Program-made: the position numbers and the translations under genes
Notes under the pieces: model-generated
Told to the model about the DNA's origin: nothing
What the model saw: only the letters and a program-made list of their open reading frames with translations
The model's database searches: none
Assembly (NCBI GenBank): GCA_003508835.1
Contig: PUFA01000027.1
Location: 9,486,001 to 9,550,000 of the forward strand
Reading direction: 5' to 3'
Source: Eonycteris spelaea
Lineage: Eukaryota > Chordata > Mammalia > Chiroptera > Pteropodidae
Length of the DNA: 64,000 nt
In this document: piece by piece, positions 52,186-64,000 of the stretch
Numbering within the stretch: position 1 is the stretch's first letter
Layout: each line of letters opens with the position of its first letter

Positions 52186-55100
52186 TTCCAGGCTATTGCA
52201 TTAATTTCTAAAGATCATAAAAGATCTGCATTGCTAATGTAGCTGATACAACATCTTGGGTCTTTATCTTTTCTTCCTTCCTCTCAACATTTATTTAACT
52301 ATCTTATTGGTCCACCAGTTGCTTATGGGGCAGCCAAGGATAATGTTTTTATAGTTTCAAATGACATAATTGTTTCTAAATCACGACAAGAAACTCTGTG
52401 TCTATTTAGCTTCAGAAAAACTGTAAGCAAACTCTCTGAAATATATTTTTCTGAACTGATTTTTACTATGAAGATTGTAAACACTACCTTAGAACATATG
52501 ACTAAGAATAATATGAATCCAAAAACATAGGCAAAAAGACAGAGGAGACTGTAGACACAGCTGTATGCCGAATTAAAAAAAAAAAAAAGTACTTGTAAAG
52601 TTCAGTTCATTTCTTTTTATCTTAAATAGCAAAAAAATTGACCCTTTTTCATTTAACTCGTAGTTGTATCTAAAAATCAGAGATGGCAAAGAAGATCAAT
52701 TAGGTCATTTAGTTCCTTTCCAAGGTTCCAATTTTCTCATTCAGCATAATAACTTTGTCCTGTCCAAATTTAAGTGACTAAAGAGATGAGTTTCCACAAC
52801 TTAACTTGGGAGATATTTCTATATCAAATTCATTTATACCAAAGCATCATTAAAGACTTTGCTATTAGGATTATACTAAATTGTTCTCTGCTTAATTGCA
52901 TCTCATTTGTCCTTTATTCCCCTTGGCTAGCCAAAGCAAACTGTTTTTTTTTTTTTTTCTTTGACTAGATTTATCTTAGACCAGCTAGGGCACATATATT
53001 ATTGATAAAGAATATATCATTAATGGTTTCTGTTTATTGGTTGTGCTGTTGCTTAAATATCTGTTTTCTTTTGCTCAAACTACTGTAGGAAGAAGACCCT
53101 TCTGTAATAAATAGTACCACATTTCATAGGAAAAAAAATTAAATTCTGCAAGGATTCCAGTTGCTTATATACAACCCTTTCTGACTTCATTTATCAACAC
53201 GTCAAATCATGAACACCCATAAAACTCACTATATGTGTACTTTCTTCCTGCTATCCATTTCCTCATCAATGCTCATATTTTGATTTTCTGAAACCTCAAT
53301 CACATTAAGCTTTTCTTTTTCTGCAATAAAGCATGGCTCCCATACCCCTCATTGATTAAGTCTAACTTGAGAAATTCTGAGGATGCTAAGTTCAACAGCA
53401 TATCGTTCTCTTCTTCCTGCTCAAATGATGGATATCCTGTAACACAATCTTGAATCCAAAAATGAGCTGATTAAAGAAGTATTAAGAAAAATCCATATAT
53501 ATGACTAAGTCAATCCATCAGTGTTTTGCTCAGTCGGGTCAACTTCTTCTGTATGTAGAAAATACCACTGCCAGGAGATAGTAATGAACTACGACCTCCG
53601 AGAGTGTTGCAACAGGAACTAACAAGAAGGAAACATTTGCTATTAGAGCAAATAGACTCCTAATCAACATATTATTGATCCTTCATTTTTGTCAAGGTCG
53701 TTTTGTGCTTTAAAAAATGACCCTACAGTAAGGCTTTAATAGGAAAAGTGAACTAATTTGATTTAAAGAGTAAATGCTATTAATTATGAAAGGCAGTCAA
53801 TAAAAAGCTCGTTCTTCCAAACATAAAGGCAAATTTTACAGTGCCTTTGATTTATGATAATGAATACAATGATAAAATATTTTAACTAGTATCTCTTACT
53901 CTCATCCCATCTTTTGCTCTTTTTCTTGGTCACATGTTAGAAAAATTCTTAAAATAATCTTTGTAATTCAAAGCAGATTGTGGTATAAATACATCTTTAT
54001 AATTTTATTACTATGCTTTTTATTTTCAGTAGTTAAATAATTGTCACCATTATTTCTGAAATGAATGTAAGAAAACAAAAAAAAATTCCATTTTATACTT
54101 AAAGATCTAGGTAAAAAATTTAAAATAGCTTATTAAAATTATTGATATTAAGAAACAATATACAGGGATGATTTAAAACATTTTTAGCATTCTAAAATCC
54201 AGATAGGTAAAAACATTTTAGAGAACCACTTTGTCTAAAAAATACCCTACCATGTGCACAAATATGTATGTATGTTGCCATGTATATAAATATGCACAAA
54301 TACCAAAACTGCAATATTTTGGAGTCCGGGATCTATTAAGGTTATTTTTAGGTCCAATTAACTTATCATTATCATTTACATTAATTTATCTGAAAGAAAC
54401 GAAAAGACATATGTTGTTTAACTGATAATAAAATAAACACAGTGAATTTAACATAAGTAGAATCCTTGAGCATATATATATATATATTATAATATATATA
54501 TATATATATATAAACCTATGAATTCCTAGTTTCTCCAAGAAAAAGGGTAAATATTTTTCTCCTAAAAAAATGAGTTCATCATAAGCAATGCAGGCTACTT
54601 CCATATATCACTTTAATAACATAAAATTTCTTGGTTATAAAATATGCATTTGAAGAACTACCTTTAATATAAGTTTTCCCATTGTGAGTCATCAATATGG
54701 GAATTGAAGTTTGTTCTCCTGGACTGTAATTATGTGCCTATGTCATTGAAGAATGGCAGAGCAGGTCAACCTTACACGTCTGTAAGGATTTTTTTCTCTT
54801 TATAAAAGAGTATGTTTATTGGTTAGGAAATAAATAAAAAGTCCCAAAGTCTAGTTTGCTGACAAACTGTTACCTGAGAAATCCCAAATTTTATTCTCAG
54901 TTTTATTAAAGATTTATTTTGAAAAAGCAATTAATGGCAAGGTAAAAATATAATAGTATATCTTGTAGAAAACAGGGGTACACAAGGTTAGTTTTGCATG
55001 GTGACTAAAAGATCAAAACCTTACCTAGAACAGATATTTTAGGCCATTTATCTAAATTAGAAAATGATTTTATTTTTTAGAAAAATAAACCATCTTGGCT

Positions 55101-57629
55101 TATCATAGGAATTTTATTAATTATGGATGTGTAGGCATTATTAGTTAAACTTTACATATTGGGATTTAATGTCAAGATGATATCCAAGCTCAACTCAAAG
55201 GAGGAAGAACCCCAGCTCTTTGTGACCAGAAACCAAAAGGCTGTTATGAAATTTCAAATAGCATAATATTCAACAACCTTGATGAATGTAGGTACAAGCA
55301 GATAGCATATTTAAGTACTGTGTTGTAAGTTGTTTCTGGTTACATTTCATAATAGAGTGACATTATGCTGTAATCCACACCCAGTTCTCCCATATGTGAA
55401 GCTGCCACATTATGCAAATAACCAGGACCGGAATGAAAACATACAGTTTTTTCACTGAATAAGAGAGGCAGAATATGTAGCCCTATTCTTCATATTTGAC
55501 TGCTTCAGAAGAGGGAGAATTCCCAACTTTGTACTGGGCCAAAAATTATCTACTAATTTACATACCTTATTACGAAAATTATGTTATATGGAAATATTAA
55601 AGGGATAAAATTTTCTGAACAAACTTTTCAAGTTAGGGCATGGAAATCTCCATAAGAGTTATATGTTTGCTTACAATCTTTACACAGATAGACATGACAT
55701 GATTTAAACTTCCTTGATAGATTACATTGTTAGCATTTAAAGTCATGCTGTATTAAACAAAGAGCTGACATTACAAATGCTATTTTTACTGGTGTAGAAC
55801 TGAATAGGGGACAAGAACTGTCATTGCCCTCAGCTGTGGATGTTGGCTGCCCTAAGACTATTTAACCATAGTGGTTGGCTTGCTTTTCACTTGCAGACTT
55901 TTGTGGGTATAGAATTACCAGTACATATTGACACCTCTCCTCTTTTCTATATCTAGTTCTTAGAAACATTCTATGATAGTATCTTCAGGTTCTAGTGTAG
56001 TTAGTTGGCTCTTCATTTCTTTTCTCCTTCTAAAGGAATGACAATCAACTCTATTTAGATTTTCCACAAACTTTGGAGTCCAGAACCACTGTGTCCTTCT
56101 ACCAATGAAACTGCTTTTCCTATTGTGCCTCTTCAACTCACTGTTCTTAGCATTGCAGTCTTGTTCGTTACTGCTGTCGCTACTGCTGATTTGCACCATT
56201 ACCACCACGGTCCAATGGACTGTTCTTTGCTGTGTGTTCTCTCTTCATTACACATTTTCGCTTTTGTTTGGCTGTGTTTTGTTTAATGTGGCTTCTTTAT
56301 GCCTCAGCTTTTATGTGAAAAAAAAAAAAGTGGTTTGTTCTTGTCAGCTAATCGGAGTATTTATTATTTGGCTCTTTCTTATACCAAGTGAAATCTTTAG
56401 GTCTTCTACTTTTTCTAGATAAATTAATTATTCCTGGCTACCCCAAAATTAGACTTTGTGTTACAGGAAATGTGAGCCTTCTTTTGTGTTTATGTTCTTT
56501 CAAGATGAATGGGGGTGTAAGAACTCTGACTTCAGACAGCCAAAATTTTACTGCAATCTCTGAACACTTAGCATTGATATAAACATTGGATTCACTTCAA
56601 AGAATGCTTTATGCATTGGAGAAAATGTGACATAGGCCCACAAATGCTCACCTACTGCAACTACCTAAATATCTACTTTGATCTCATTCTCTGGAACGAG
56701 TTTGATCAATGATAATGACTGGTCAAAAAGATTAAAGATGGGAAAAATGAAGAAATGCCAAGTTTTATGGTATCCATTGTGAAACATTATGCTAAACCAC
56801 ATTTACCAATAAATAAATAGTCTCCTACATTTCCTATGCTGAGGCCTTTAAAATGTCCTTGTGAATACAAAATGAATAATTAGGAAAATAGAAAGACACC
56901 TTATCATGGGCATTAGTATGATTGGTATTAGGACTAAAGGTATAATTCATTCTAACGACGGAGCAGCTGACAATCAATGCTTTGAGCACAGATTTGCATT
57001 AGGATTTTGATGAATGCACACTATCATTTTGAAAAGAAAGAGTGACACAAAGCTTCAAGTACTTTCATGGAAAGGAAAACTAACTGGCATATGTAAACTC
57101 TGTTTTTACTATTTTGTTCTTCTCAAATGAGCAAATCATCTAGAGGAGTAAAGAGCTTAGTAGTAATTTACTTCTGGTGAGCTAAAATGAGGGTGTAGCC
57201 AGAATAGTGGTTAGAAAGACATCATGGGAATGGAATCAGAGTGAATAGTGGTTGACATTTATTGTGTGGAGTCATCTATGAAGTAACGTAAGCTCAGATT
57301 CTAACTCATAACCTATGATTGAAAAAATTGCAGGAACAAAAGTGAAGCTAAGTACTGGTCTGCGGACCATGAATTTGAAAGTTATTACGGTTTTCTAGTT
57401 GGTTGTCAATGGTGGGCCTGGTCTGATGCTAGAGAAGAAGATCTAGGGGCTACTTGAGTGCAACTTAAGGCATCTCAAGATGAGATATGTCTACATATTC
57501 TTCACCTCTGGGAATCATACTCACATTGACGCCGGGTGGACATATGGAAAGATATGGTGAAGTTAGTAAGAAACTTGGAATCAAGAGAGGAGTCTATGAG
57601 TTTTCTCCATAACTTAGAAAACACAGAAA
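52186..57629. other. Intron interior, no gene recognised
   Basis: A T-run lies at 52945-52960. Open frame 56105-56422 (105 codons, Leu/Ser/Phe rich) is of pyrimidine-rich composition without conserved motifs. No transposon was named. Confidence 0.45.
54472..54512. repeat. (TA)n repeat with central interruption
   Basis: Two TA runs separated by ttataa, giving a nearly self-complementary block of about 40 bases. It produces an Ile/Tyr-rich open frame on the minus strand (54386-54604), which is not a gene. Confidence 0.9.
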
Positions 57630-57800
57630 TCTGAATAAACCTTTTAACTTTGCTAAGCCTCATTTTTCACTGGTAAATTAGAATACGATTATTATTACCA
57701 CCATTACTACTCCTAAAACAAAAGTGGCCTGAAGCTTTTGAGAATATGCTGAGACTATATTTAAAAGCACTTCAGTATTAAAGCAATAAATTAGTATCTA
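57630..57800 (+). mobile_element. MIR SINE fragment
   Basis: The order 'aaccttttaactttgctaag', 'cctcatttttcactggtaaa', 'tagaatacgattattattac' and 'aaagcacttcagtatta' parallels the MIR core (ttaacctctctgagcctcag...ctgtaaaatgggg...). Diverged. Confidence 0.65.
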
Positions 57801-58689
57801 TTATTATAAGTAATAAGAATAATTAAATACCCACAACCTTTTTGGAGATAGATCTAATTATGGGGGCAACAAACAAGAATTTACCATCTGTACCTAAGTG
57901 ATGAGTTCTTTAATTCTTATCTATAGCTGTATTTAGTGCCATAAACCTAAATACTGAGAGTAATGTATCTCATTAAATTTATTATCAACACAAGATTACT
58001 CTCAGTACCTTTAATTTTGAAAAAATATATTTCTATAATAGAAACAAAGATGACATTTAGAATCCATATTGAACCACACTATAACTTTAATTCTATAACA
58101 AAGTACTAAGGTTTTTGAAATAAGTAAACTGATTATCATGTACAGTGATTGTCCTATATATTTAATTCCATGAAAAAGTGAGATTTAATTTTGGCCCATG
58201 AAAAAAAGAAAACTTAGAGTTGATTGTGCTTTAATTGAGTCAGAATATGGGATGACATCCAAATTATGTGTTTCTAGAATGGCAAAGAAATCTACTTCAA
58301 CAGGGTGTTCTTTGAAAAGGCATTTCTCTTGAAGTTCTCAAAACGAGACAGAACAGGGAATGGACTATTCTGAAGCCTTTGAAACTAATAAAATGAAAAT
58401 TTTAAACCATCCTTCATAGACTGCCAGATGTCTTGCCCTTTTGATAGGACAGATACATCAAGACAATATTAACAAAAGAATTAGGTTATTATGAAAACCA
58501 CCATGAATTTTGGCAAGAACAATAGAATTTTTTTTCCAAGTATTTTAAGGAAAGTTCTGTACAAGTATTTTATAGACTATCAGAAAAAAACCTAACATTT
58601 GTACACTGAAGTGCATGTAAAAATAGTTTTCTAAGAATCCATTTTGAAGTACCACATAACTCTTTTCAATTAATTGTGAATCTAAGAAA

Positions 58690-58795
58690 ACATCCTTTAC
58701 AGTCTCCCTTAGAGTCAGAACCATGATTTTACTTCCTTCTGACCCTCAATAATGCCAAACATAATGCATATTCAATAAATAGTCAGAATAACTCA
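58690..58795 (+). mobile_element. L2 3' end fragment
   Basis: 'cagaaccatgattttacttc ... ctcaataatgcc ... gcatattcaataaatagtca' follows the terminal part of L2 in order and spacing. Short and diverged. Confidence 0.45.
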
Positions 58796-59989
58796 CAAAT
58801 TTCTTTGCATTATGTTTAATAATCTGTTACTCTTAGAGAAGTTAAGCAGTAACTCCTTAGAGAAATCACCCAACTAATCCAATCAAAATTAGAATATTTC
58901 AGGCCTCTTCTGATGTTTCTACACTGGCCAAGTACAAGCATACACTCTGGCATTTGGACAAATACTGATGCCTGTACAGAAAGCACCATATTCTCCAGAG
59001 ATCTGGCAAGTAACTGACTTCATCTTGCCAATGTAGAAATAGCATTAGAGCAAGACTAATTGCTGGAAAGCCTGTTCAGAAAGATTTGTCATTCAGGATG
59101 GTAAAAATAATCTCACTTTTCAGAGTACATTCAAACTTTTTTCTTAATTTCCAGTATTTAATAGAGATCAAAACATTTCCATTTCCACAAGTGAATGCAT
59201 TTTATATAATACAGCTATTTCTTTTGATTTGAGTTCAAGCAGGAAAGCTAAACTTAAAAAACAAAATTCTGTCTAGACGTACCATGTTTGTCCCTTGTGT
59301 AAGATGAAATTTATTAAGCCTGAAATGGGCTTAAGAAAGCATTCATGTGTTCCATAAATATCTTATTGCAAAGTATCAATGCTAAGAGGAAGAGTCCTCT
59401 TAGATATGCACACTTGACATGCAATAGAGAATAAGCAGGTTAGACTGCAATGATGAGTCTAGAGATTTAGTCAAGGGAGAGTTTCAGGGAACCAAGTCAA
59501 GGAACCAAGCTATCCTTGACTGCTTCCTAGCTCAATTTGATGGCCTGTACTAGATGTGATGTCATTTTACGTACAAAAATTACTACCAAATATGCCTGCT
59601 TATAGCAGGAGTAGCCAGTACCTCTCGTAACCTTAATTATTTGATTCTGCTAGTGACATCATCTCTAATAAAATACATTGCCCCTGATTATTTTAATTTT
59701 GGTTTAAGCTTTTGATTTTTAAGAGAATGTTCTCCTCTAGAGTTATAGTCATAATCCAACATGCCTTCCATTGCAAAAGGCCAAACTGCCATAGTTTTAT
59801 CTAAATGAAGTCCCAATTAAGCCAATTTCTTCACTGTCAATTATTAATGGCAATGTGAACATAGTTGTTGGTTTCCAGCATCTAGTTTTTTTATCTACCA
59901 TTCCATGAGCTCAAAAAAGCTTATCTGTCATTTTTAACACAAGAGAGCCAACATAACCACAGTAAATAAAAGAGAAACGTTATGATGTT

Positions 59990-60180
59990 AAGCCATGTGC
60001 ACTGCTTGGCATTCATTCAGTTCACTGTAGCTGAAAAAATAACTGTGAGGCTCCATATCCCATTAACACAGTGTTAATTATTGTCATTGTCTCATCAGTG
60101 GTTTGTTTATGACAGCTCTGGCTGACAGGAATAGTGGGATGTTCTGTCAAGGCCATCACCTGATGAGATTTTTTATTGGC
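59990..60180. other. Candidate conserved noncoding segment
   Basis: A complex, non-repetitive stretch with homeodomain-like and dyad motifs (CCATTAACACAGTGTTAAT; the core TTAACACAGTGTTAA is a 15-nt near-perfect palindrome at about 60063-60077). It continues into 'ggtttgtttatgacagctct'. Nothing in it matches a repeat I know. Conservation cannot be judged from one sequence. Confidence 0.3.
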
Positions 60181-60542
60181 AAAAGATCTTTCTTTCCTTT
60201 ACTCAACTATGTTAGGGGAATGAGTGCTTCATTAACTCCAAACATAATCACTTTCATTAAGCCAGCTTTTAAATGTTTCAAATAACTGGTATAGCAGTTC
60301 CTTTCTAGGATTATAGTTAACTAATTCACTCTCGAGAAATGATAGAGACTCTTCAGTCTTTCTTAGCTCAAAAGAATTCCACTCATGACAGTGAAAGGGA
60401 AATACTTATTTACCTAGGGAGGATTTTTTAAATACTGATAGGGCTTTTAGTTCCTTATGTATGACACCTGTGAAAAAGAGTGATTCCACTGGGTGGAAAT
60501 TTTTGTCAAAGGGGAAAAAAAAACCACAACACAATAATTTGT

Positions 60543-60545
<3 letters not shown>

Positions 60546-60573
<28 letters not shown>
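60546..60573. repeat. (CA)14 microsatellite
   Basis: Perfect CA run preceded by an A-run at 60514-60523. It creates the His-Thr stretch in the open frame 60480-60689, which is not a gene. Confidence 0.95.
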
Positions 60574-60575
<2 letters not shown>

Positions 60576-61250
60576 AATCCTATTCAATTAAATAATGTAC
60601 CATTGCCCTTTTTCTTTGAAGGTATGTGGAAAAGACTTTTCAATCTCCCTCAATGGAAGGGATACTTCAGATTCTTTGGCAGGAGCTGATAATTATTGCA
60701 CTCTCTTTAATTCTCTATTTTTCTCTCTAGATGTAGATTACATGAAAGAAGCAGATCTATTTCATTTCCTATATGACTTTACTGTTCATTTTTCAAGAGT
60801 AAAAAGAAAGACAAAATCATTCTTACCATCAAAAATTGTCATAGTTTACCTAGTTCTATAAGTAAAAATATTCCAAGTTAAAGTTGCTTAGGATTTCAAA
60901 TTTATAGAATTGTAATTTAATAATAAAGACACTACTAACCACATCAAATAATGGATACTTTTAACTCTAAGAAGATATTTTCTTACTAACATTGTTTTTT
61001 CTTTCTTATTGACTGCTAATAAAATTCTTCATGACATTCGATGTAGATTTTAATCTACAATTTAAGAATTATGTTTTTAATCATTCTATCTCATCTGTGT
61101 CATTTGAGTCAAATTTGATGCCCTTCCTAACTTACAATACTGTTGTGAGAATATAAAATGTCTGTCTATGGCAATGTGTAAAAACAGGTATCAAAATGTG
61201 AGAGGTTATTATCCATAGCACAGACTTGGACCATAAGTAGGTAAATTAAG

Positions 61251-61940
61251 TGTGATAGTTAAATTTATGTGTCAACTTGGCTAGTCTATGACGCCTAGCT
61301 GTTTGGTCAAACATGAGCCTATATGTTAATGTAATGGTATTTTTTAAAAAATATGATTAAAGTTAAATCAGTAGACTTTGAATAAAGCAGATAACGCTCC
61401 ATAAATCGGTGAGCCTGGTCTAATCAGTTGAAGGCCTTAAGAAAATTGCCAAAGATCCTGTAGAGGAAGGAATTCTGCCCTCCAGATTGCAACATAGAAA
61501 TTCTGCCCTGAGTTCCCAGCATTTGGACTCATAACTGCAACATCAATTTTAGCCAAAATTGTCAGTCTGCCAGCTTGCCCTATAGATTTTACATGTGCCA
61601 GTCCTCAAAATCCAATTGCATGAGCCAATTCCTTAAAATAAATGTCTATGTCTCCAAAAAGAAAAAAATACACACACACACATACACACACACATATATG
61701 TAATGTATGTATATATTTTATATATTCATATACTACATGCATTTTAAAATATATATTAGATATGTGTATATTACATATATGTGTATTATATGTGTGTAAT
61801 ATGCATATATAATATAAACATTTATATTATATATGCATATATTATATATATACACACATATGTTATATACATCCATCAATGGATTATATTATATACATAT
61901 ATCGATGGGTTATGTTTCTCCAGAGAACTCTGTTTAATAC
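61251..61940 (+). mobile_element. MLT2-type (ERVL) solo LTR with expanded internal microsatellite
   Basis: The start 'tgtgatagttaaatttatgt' and 'gtcaacttggctagtctatg', the middle 'atcagttgaaggccttaaga' and 'tgagccaattccttaaaata', and the end 'gggttatgtttctccagaga' plus 'actctgtttaatac' follow the MLT2 LTR of ERVL. No internal retroviral genes are adjacent, so it is a solo LTR. A block of about 230 bp of CA/TA/TG repeats (61670-61900) sits where MLT2 LTRs normally have a short TA-rich patch. Confidence 0.75.
61670..61900. repeat. Compound CA/TA/TG microsatellite inside the LTR
   Basis: Mixed (CA)n, (TA)n, TATGTG and TGTATA units, with several partial palindromes such as ATATATGTGTATTATATG. 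It is strongly self-complementary and probably unstable. Confidence 0.9.
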
Positions 61941-64000
61941 TGTAAGTGTTTTTAAGAAGAAATTATATTAATTTACATACCCTTCTATAAACTGAATTCA
62001 GAATCTCTTCCTTAATAACAGAATTCTTGACATTCTGGAGTAAGGTCTCTCATTGTATCATAATTATTTTCTGCTCCCATAGAGCATTTAGTTTCTGCCA
62101 ATTGATACCACCTCCTACTTCCTCCAGCCTTATGCAAGCATGAAAGTAATTAATTCTCATGCTTACTTGGGTTTGGTTTGGCTTTGGCACGGCATGCTTT
62201 CCCTAGCAAACCATAATTGATTCTGAATAATTGATCAGTGACGAACATTCAATTTTCTTTATCTCCTCTTCCTCTCATTCTCCTATGATATATGTTTTCA
62301 TTGGGGAGCCATTTTCCACTTTAAAAAAAAAAAAGCTTCAAATGCAAGGCCTTTTAGTGATCAAATCAATTTATGCTGCCTTCAGCCAATTCACATCAAC
62401 TCCAATGTGACAACTCTTGAAGAACTCTTAGGGAATGCTAATTAGTGTCCCATAGAATCCATTAGTTTTCAATAAGGAAGTAAACTCCTGTAAAGACCTC
62501 GGAAACTATTTACATATGACTGCTTTGCCATCTATCTAACCACCGCATTGACTTGATCTTTCAAATATTTTCTATAAGGACTGTTATTGAAACCACTAAA
62601 CCCTGTATGAATGAATCATGGGATCTGGCAGGATAAAGACACTGAAAATCAGGACCCATGATACTCATCTAAGCTTTTTAATTTGCTTAATGAGTATGTT
62701 CTTTACTTTTTTCTTATGTAAGATTACACTATCATAGCACCCTATTTATATAATTGTTACTATTCCTTAGCTACCAGCATGAAATTCCTTCTTAGACAGA
62801 AGTAGAATATTGCTTTGAGAAAGGTAGTTTTTAGAAAGTCCATACATTTGATCATATCAGAGAGAAGTAGCCAAAGGCACACAGTGTAATATGCAAGTTG
62901 ATTTAGAAGGGTTGCATATTTACTTTCCCCTTATAGTGAGACACAGGCATTGGATCAAAAGTAAGAGTGGATTAGGTTAGAAACTGTTGGATACTGATAT
63001 TGTGAGATGCATCATAAATACTCTCAGATGTCTCCATTTAACCTACTTTGTCCTTCAGGTATAATGCCTTTCCTTTCTCTTCAAAGTTCTCAGACAAGAA
63101 TATTATCATTATCTTCTCTTTATTGAATAGTCTGCTATGTCATCCACACCTTTCTGTCTGCTGGAACCAAATGCTTAAAAGAGGAAATCAAAAAATGGTT
63201 TTTTTTTTCATTGTTCATTCTCTCTAAAAGCAAATTAGCATGTATAGTCAATTGTTCACCCTGTTACAAATTACTCCCCAAATTACAATTCAATCCTTGT
63301 GTGTGAAATTAACATTTACTGGGTAGTCATAATGAGCCCAGTGATGGAAATAGAGCTGCTGCCTCATTCTGTAACTAAACTCCCCAATGTGGTGGTCTCC
63401 ATTCACTTTTTCGATCACCTCATCCCATACTCTCACTCAACCCCATTCCTTCGGTCTTCTCCAATACCCCAAAAGTCCTCTCTTCTGCCCTGCTCTTACC
63501 TTGTTCTGCCTTCACCAACATTTATTTTTCTTAAATCGCTCTTGTCTGATCATGTCTACAAATCTGCACTTCTTTGTTTTTCTTTTACGTTGCTGGCTGC
63601 TCCTTCTCAGTCCTTTGTTTGCTCCCCCTTCTCACCTCAGCCATTAAATGCTGGTGTGACCCAAGCTTCAATCTAGTGCTCTGTGCCCATGTTCTCTCTT
63701 TGGATAGTCTCTGCATAGTCTCATAAAGCTCCAAGACTGAAAGCACCACGAAATAACGTGATCGTTCCCAGATTCATATCTAAGGCTCCAAACTCCAACA
63801 GGTCATTTTATATAACCAATTGGGCCTCCTATCTAATGTATCAAATCCAAATTCTTGATTTCCACATCATAAATAAACTCCATCTCAGTTTCTCAAAACT
63901 AGTAATTCATTATTGCACACCTGGAGGCATTAGATATGCAAGAAAATAAAGGGGGGGATCCTACATGGCTTTGTCAGTATCTTTATTTTAGACAATATTT
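61941..64000. other. Intron to right edge; unnamed repeat-like segment at 63.36-63.87 kb
   Basis: 63360-63870 is pyrimidine-rich and reads like an old interspersed repeat ('gattcatatctaaggctcca', 'ttcttgatttccacatcata'). The 125-codon open frame 63299-63676 lies in it and has no protein motif. Segment 62160-62480 is complex and repeat-free, so possibly unique sequence. No coding exon was found before the edge. Confidence 0.4.

Noticed and set aside
52945..52990. T-run considered as the tail of a reverse-oriented tRNA-type SINE
   Set aside because: The sequence after it shows no A-box/B-box or SINE body that I recognise.
56105..56422. 105-codon open frame with a hydrophobic, signal-like start
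   Set aside because: Hydrophobicity comes from a T/C-rich composition. No motif, Kozak context or conservation could be shown.
63299..63676. 125-codon plus-strand open frame, Ser/Pro/Leu rich
   Set aside because: Pyrimidine-rich repeat-like sequence with no domain, opposite to the host gene, and overlapped by a second open frame in another phase.

Overview
This is ordinary mammalian nuclear DNA. It is AT-rich, has no long open reading frames, and is full of decayed interspersed repeats and microsatellites. The only protein-coding sequence I can support is two internal exons on the minus strand. They are bounded by good splice sites and share one continuous reading frame. Their translation is the C-terminal accessory domain of a type I diacylglycerol kinase, and it fits diacylglycerol kinase beta (DGKB). 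The window is therefore a slice through the 3' half of a very large gene transcribed right to left. It contains about 11.3 kb of a downstream intron (1-11319), a 196-nt exon (11320-11515), a complete 10.6-kb intron (11516-22072), a 91-nt exon (22073-22163) and about 41.8 kb of an upstream intron (22164-64000).

The introns hold placental-mammal repeats. There are L1 3' ends in both orientations (1-115, 15475-16566, 18615-20392, 20540-20705, 28037-28151, 41990-42090, 42540-42720). There are ancient L2 and MIR copies, mainly at 23.9-24.4, 32.3, 34.8, 38.8-40.0, 57.6 and 58.7 kb. Two MER20-type hAT elements and several other hAT-like fragments lie at 35.6, 38.97-39.17, 45.5-47.3 and 52.1 kb. An ERVL-type MLT2 solo LTR at 61.25-61.94 kb carries a swollen internal microsatellite. 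The rest is AT-rich intron with CA, TA, GA/CT, AAAC and AAAAC simple repeats.

The L1 tails resemble those of laurasiatherian mammals (bats, horses, carnivores, ungulates). I recognise no Alu, rodent B1/B2, carnivore SINEC or ruminant Bov-tA element. This is inference from remembered consensus patterns, so the species is not fixed.

I see no novel multi-gene system, operon, CRISPR array or RNA gene. The observations most worth a second look are the exon with a lysine/arginine-rich insert in the accessory domain, a perfect 19-bp inverted repeat, a MER20 inserted into an L2 with an intact 8-bp target duplication, a tiny L1 insertion with a 16-bp target duplication, a long polypyrimidine tract, a GC-richer island near 38.1-38.8 kb, and several repeat-free stretches that could be regulatory.
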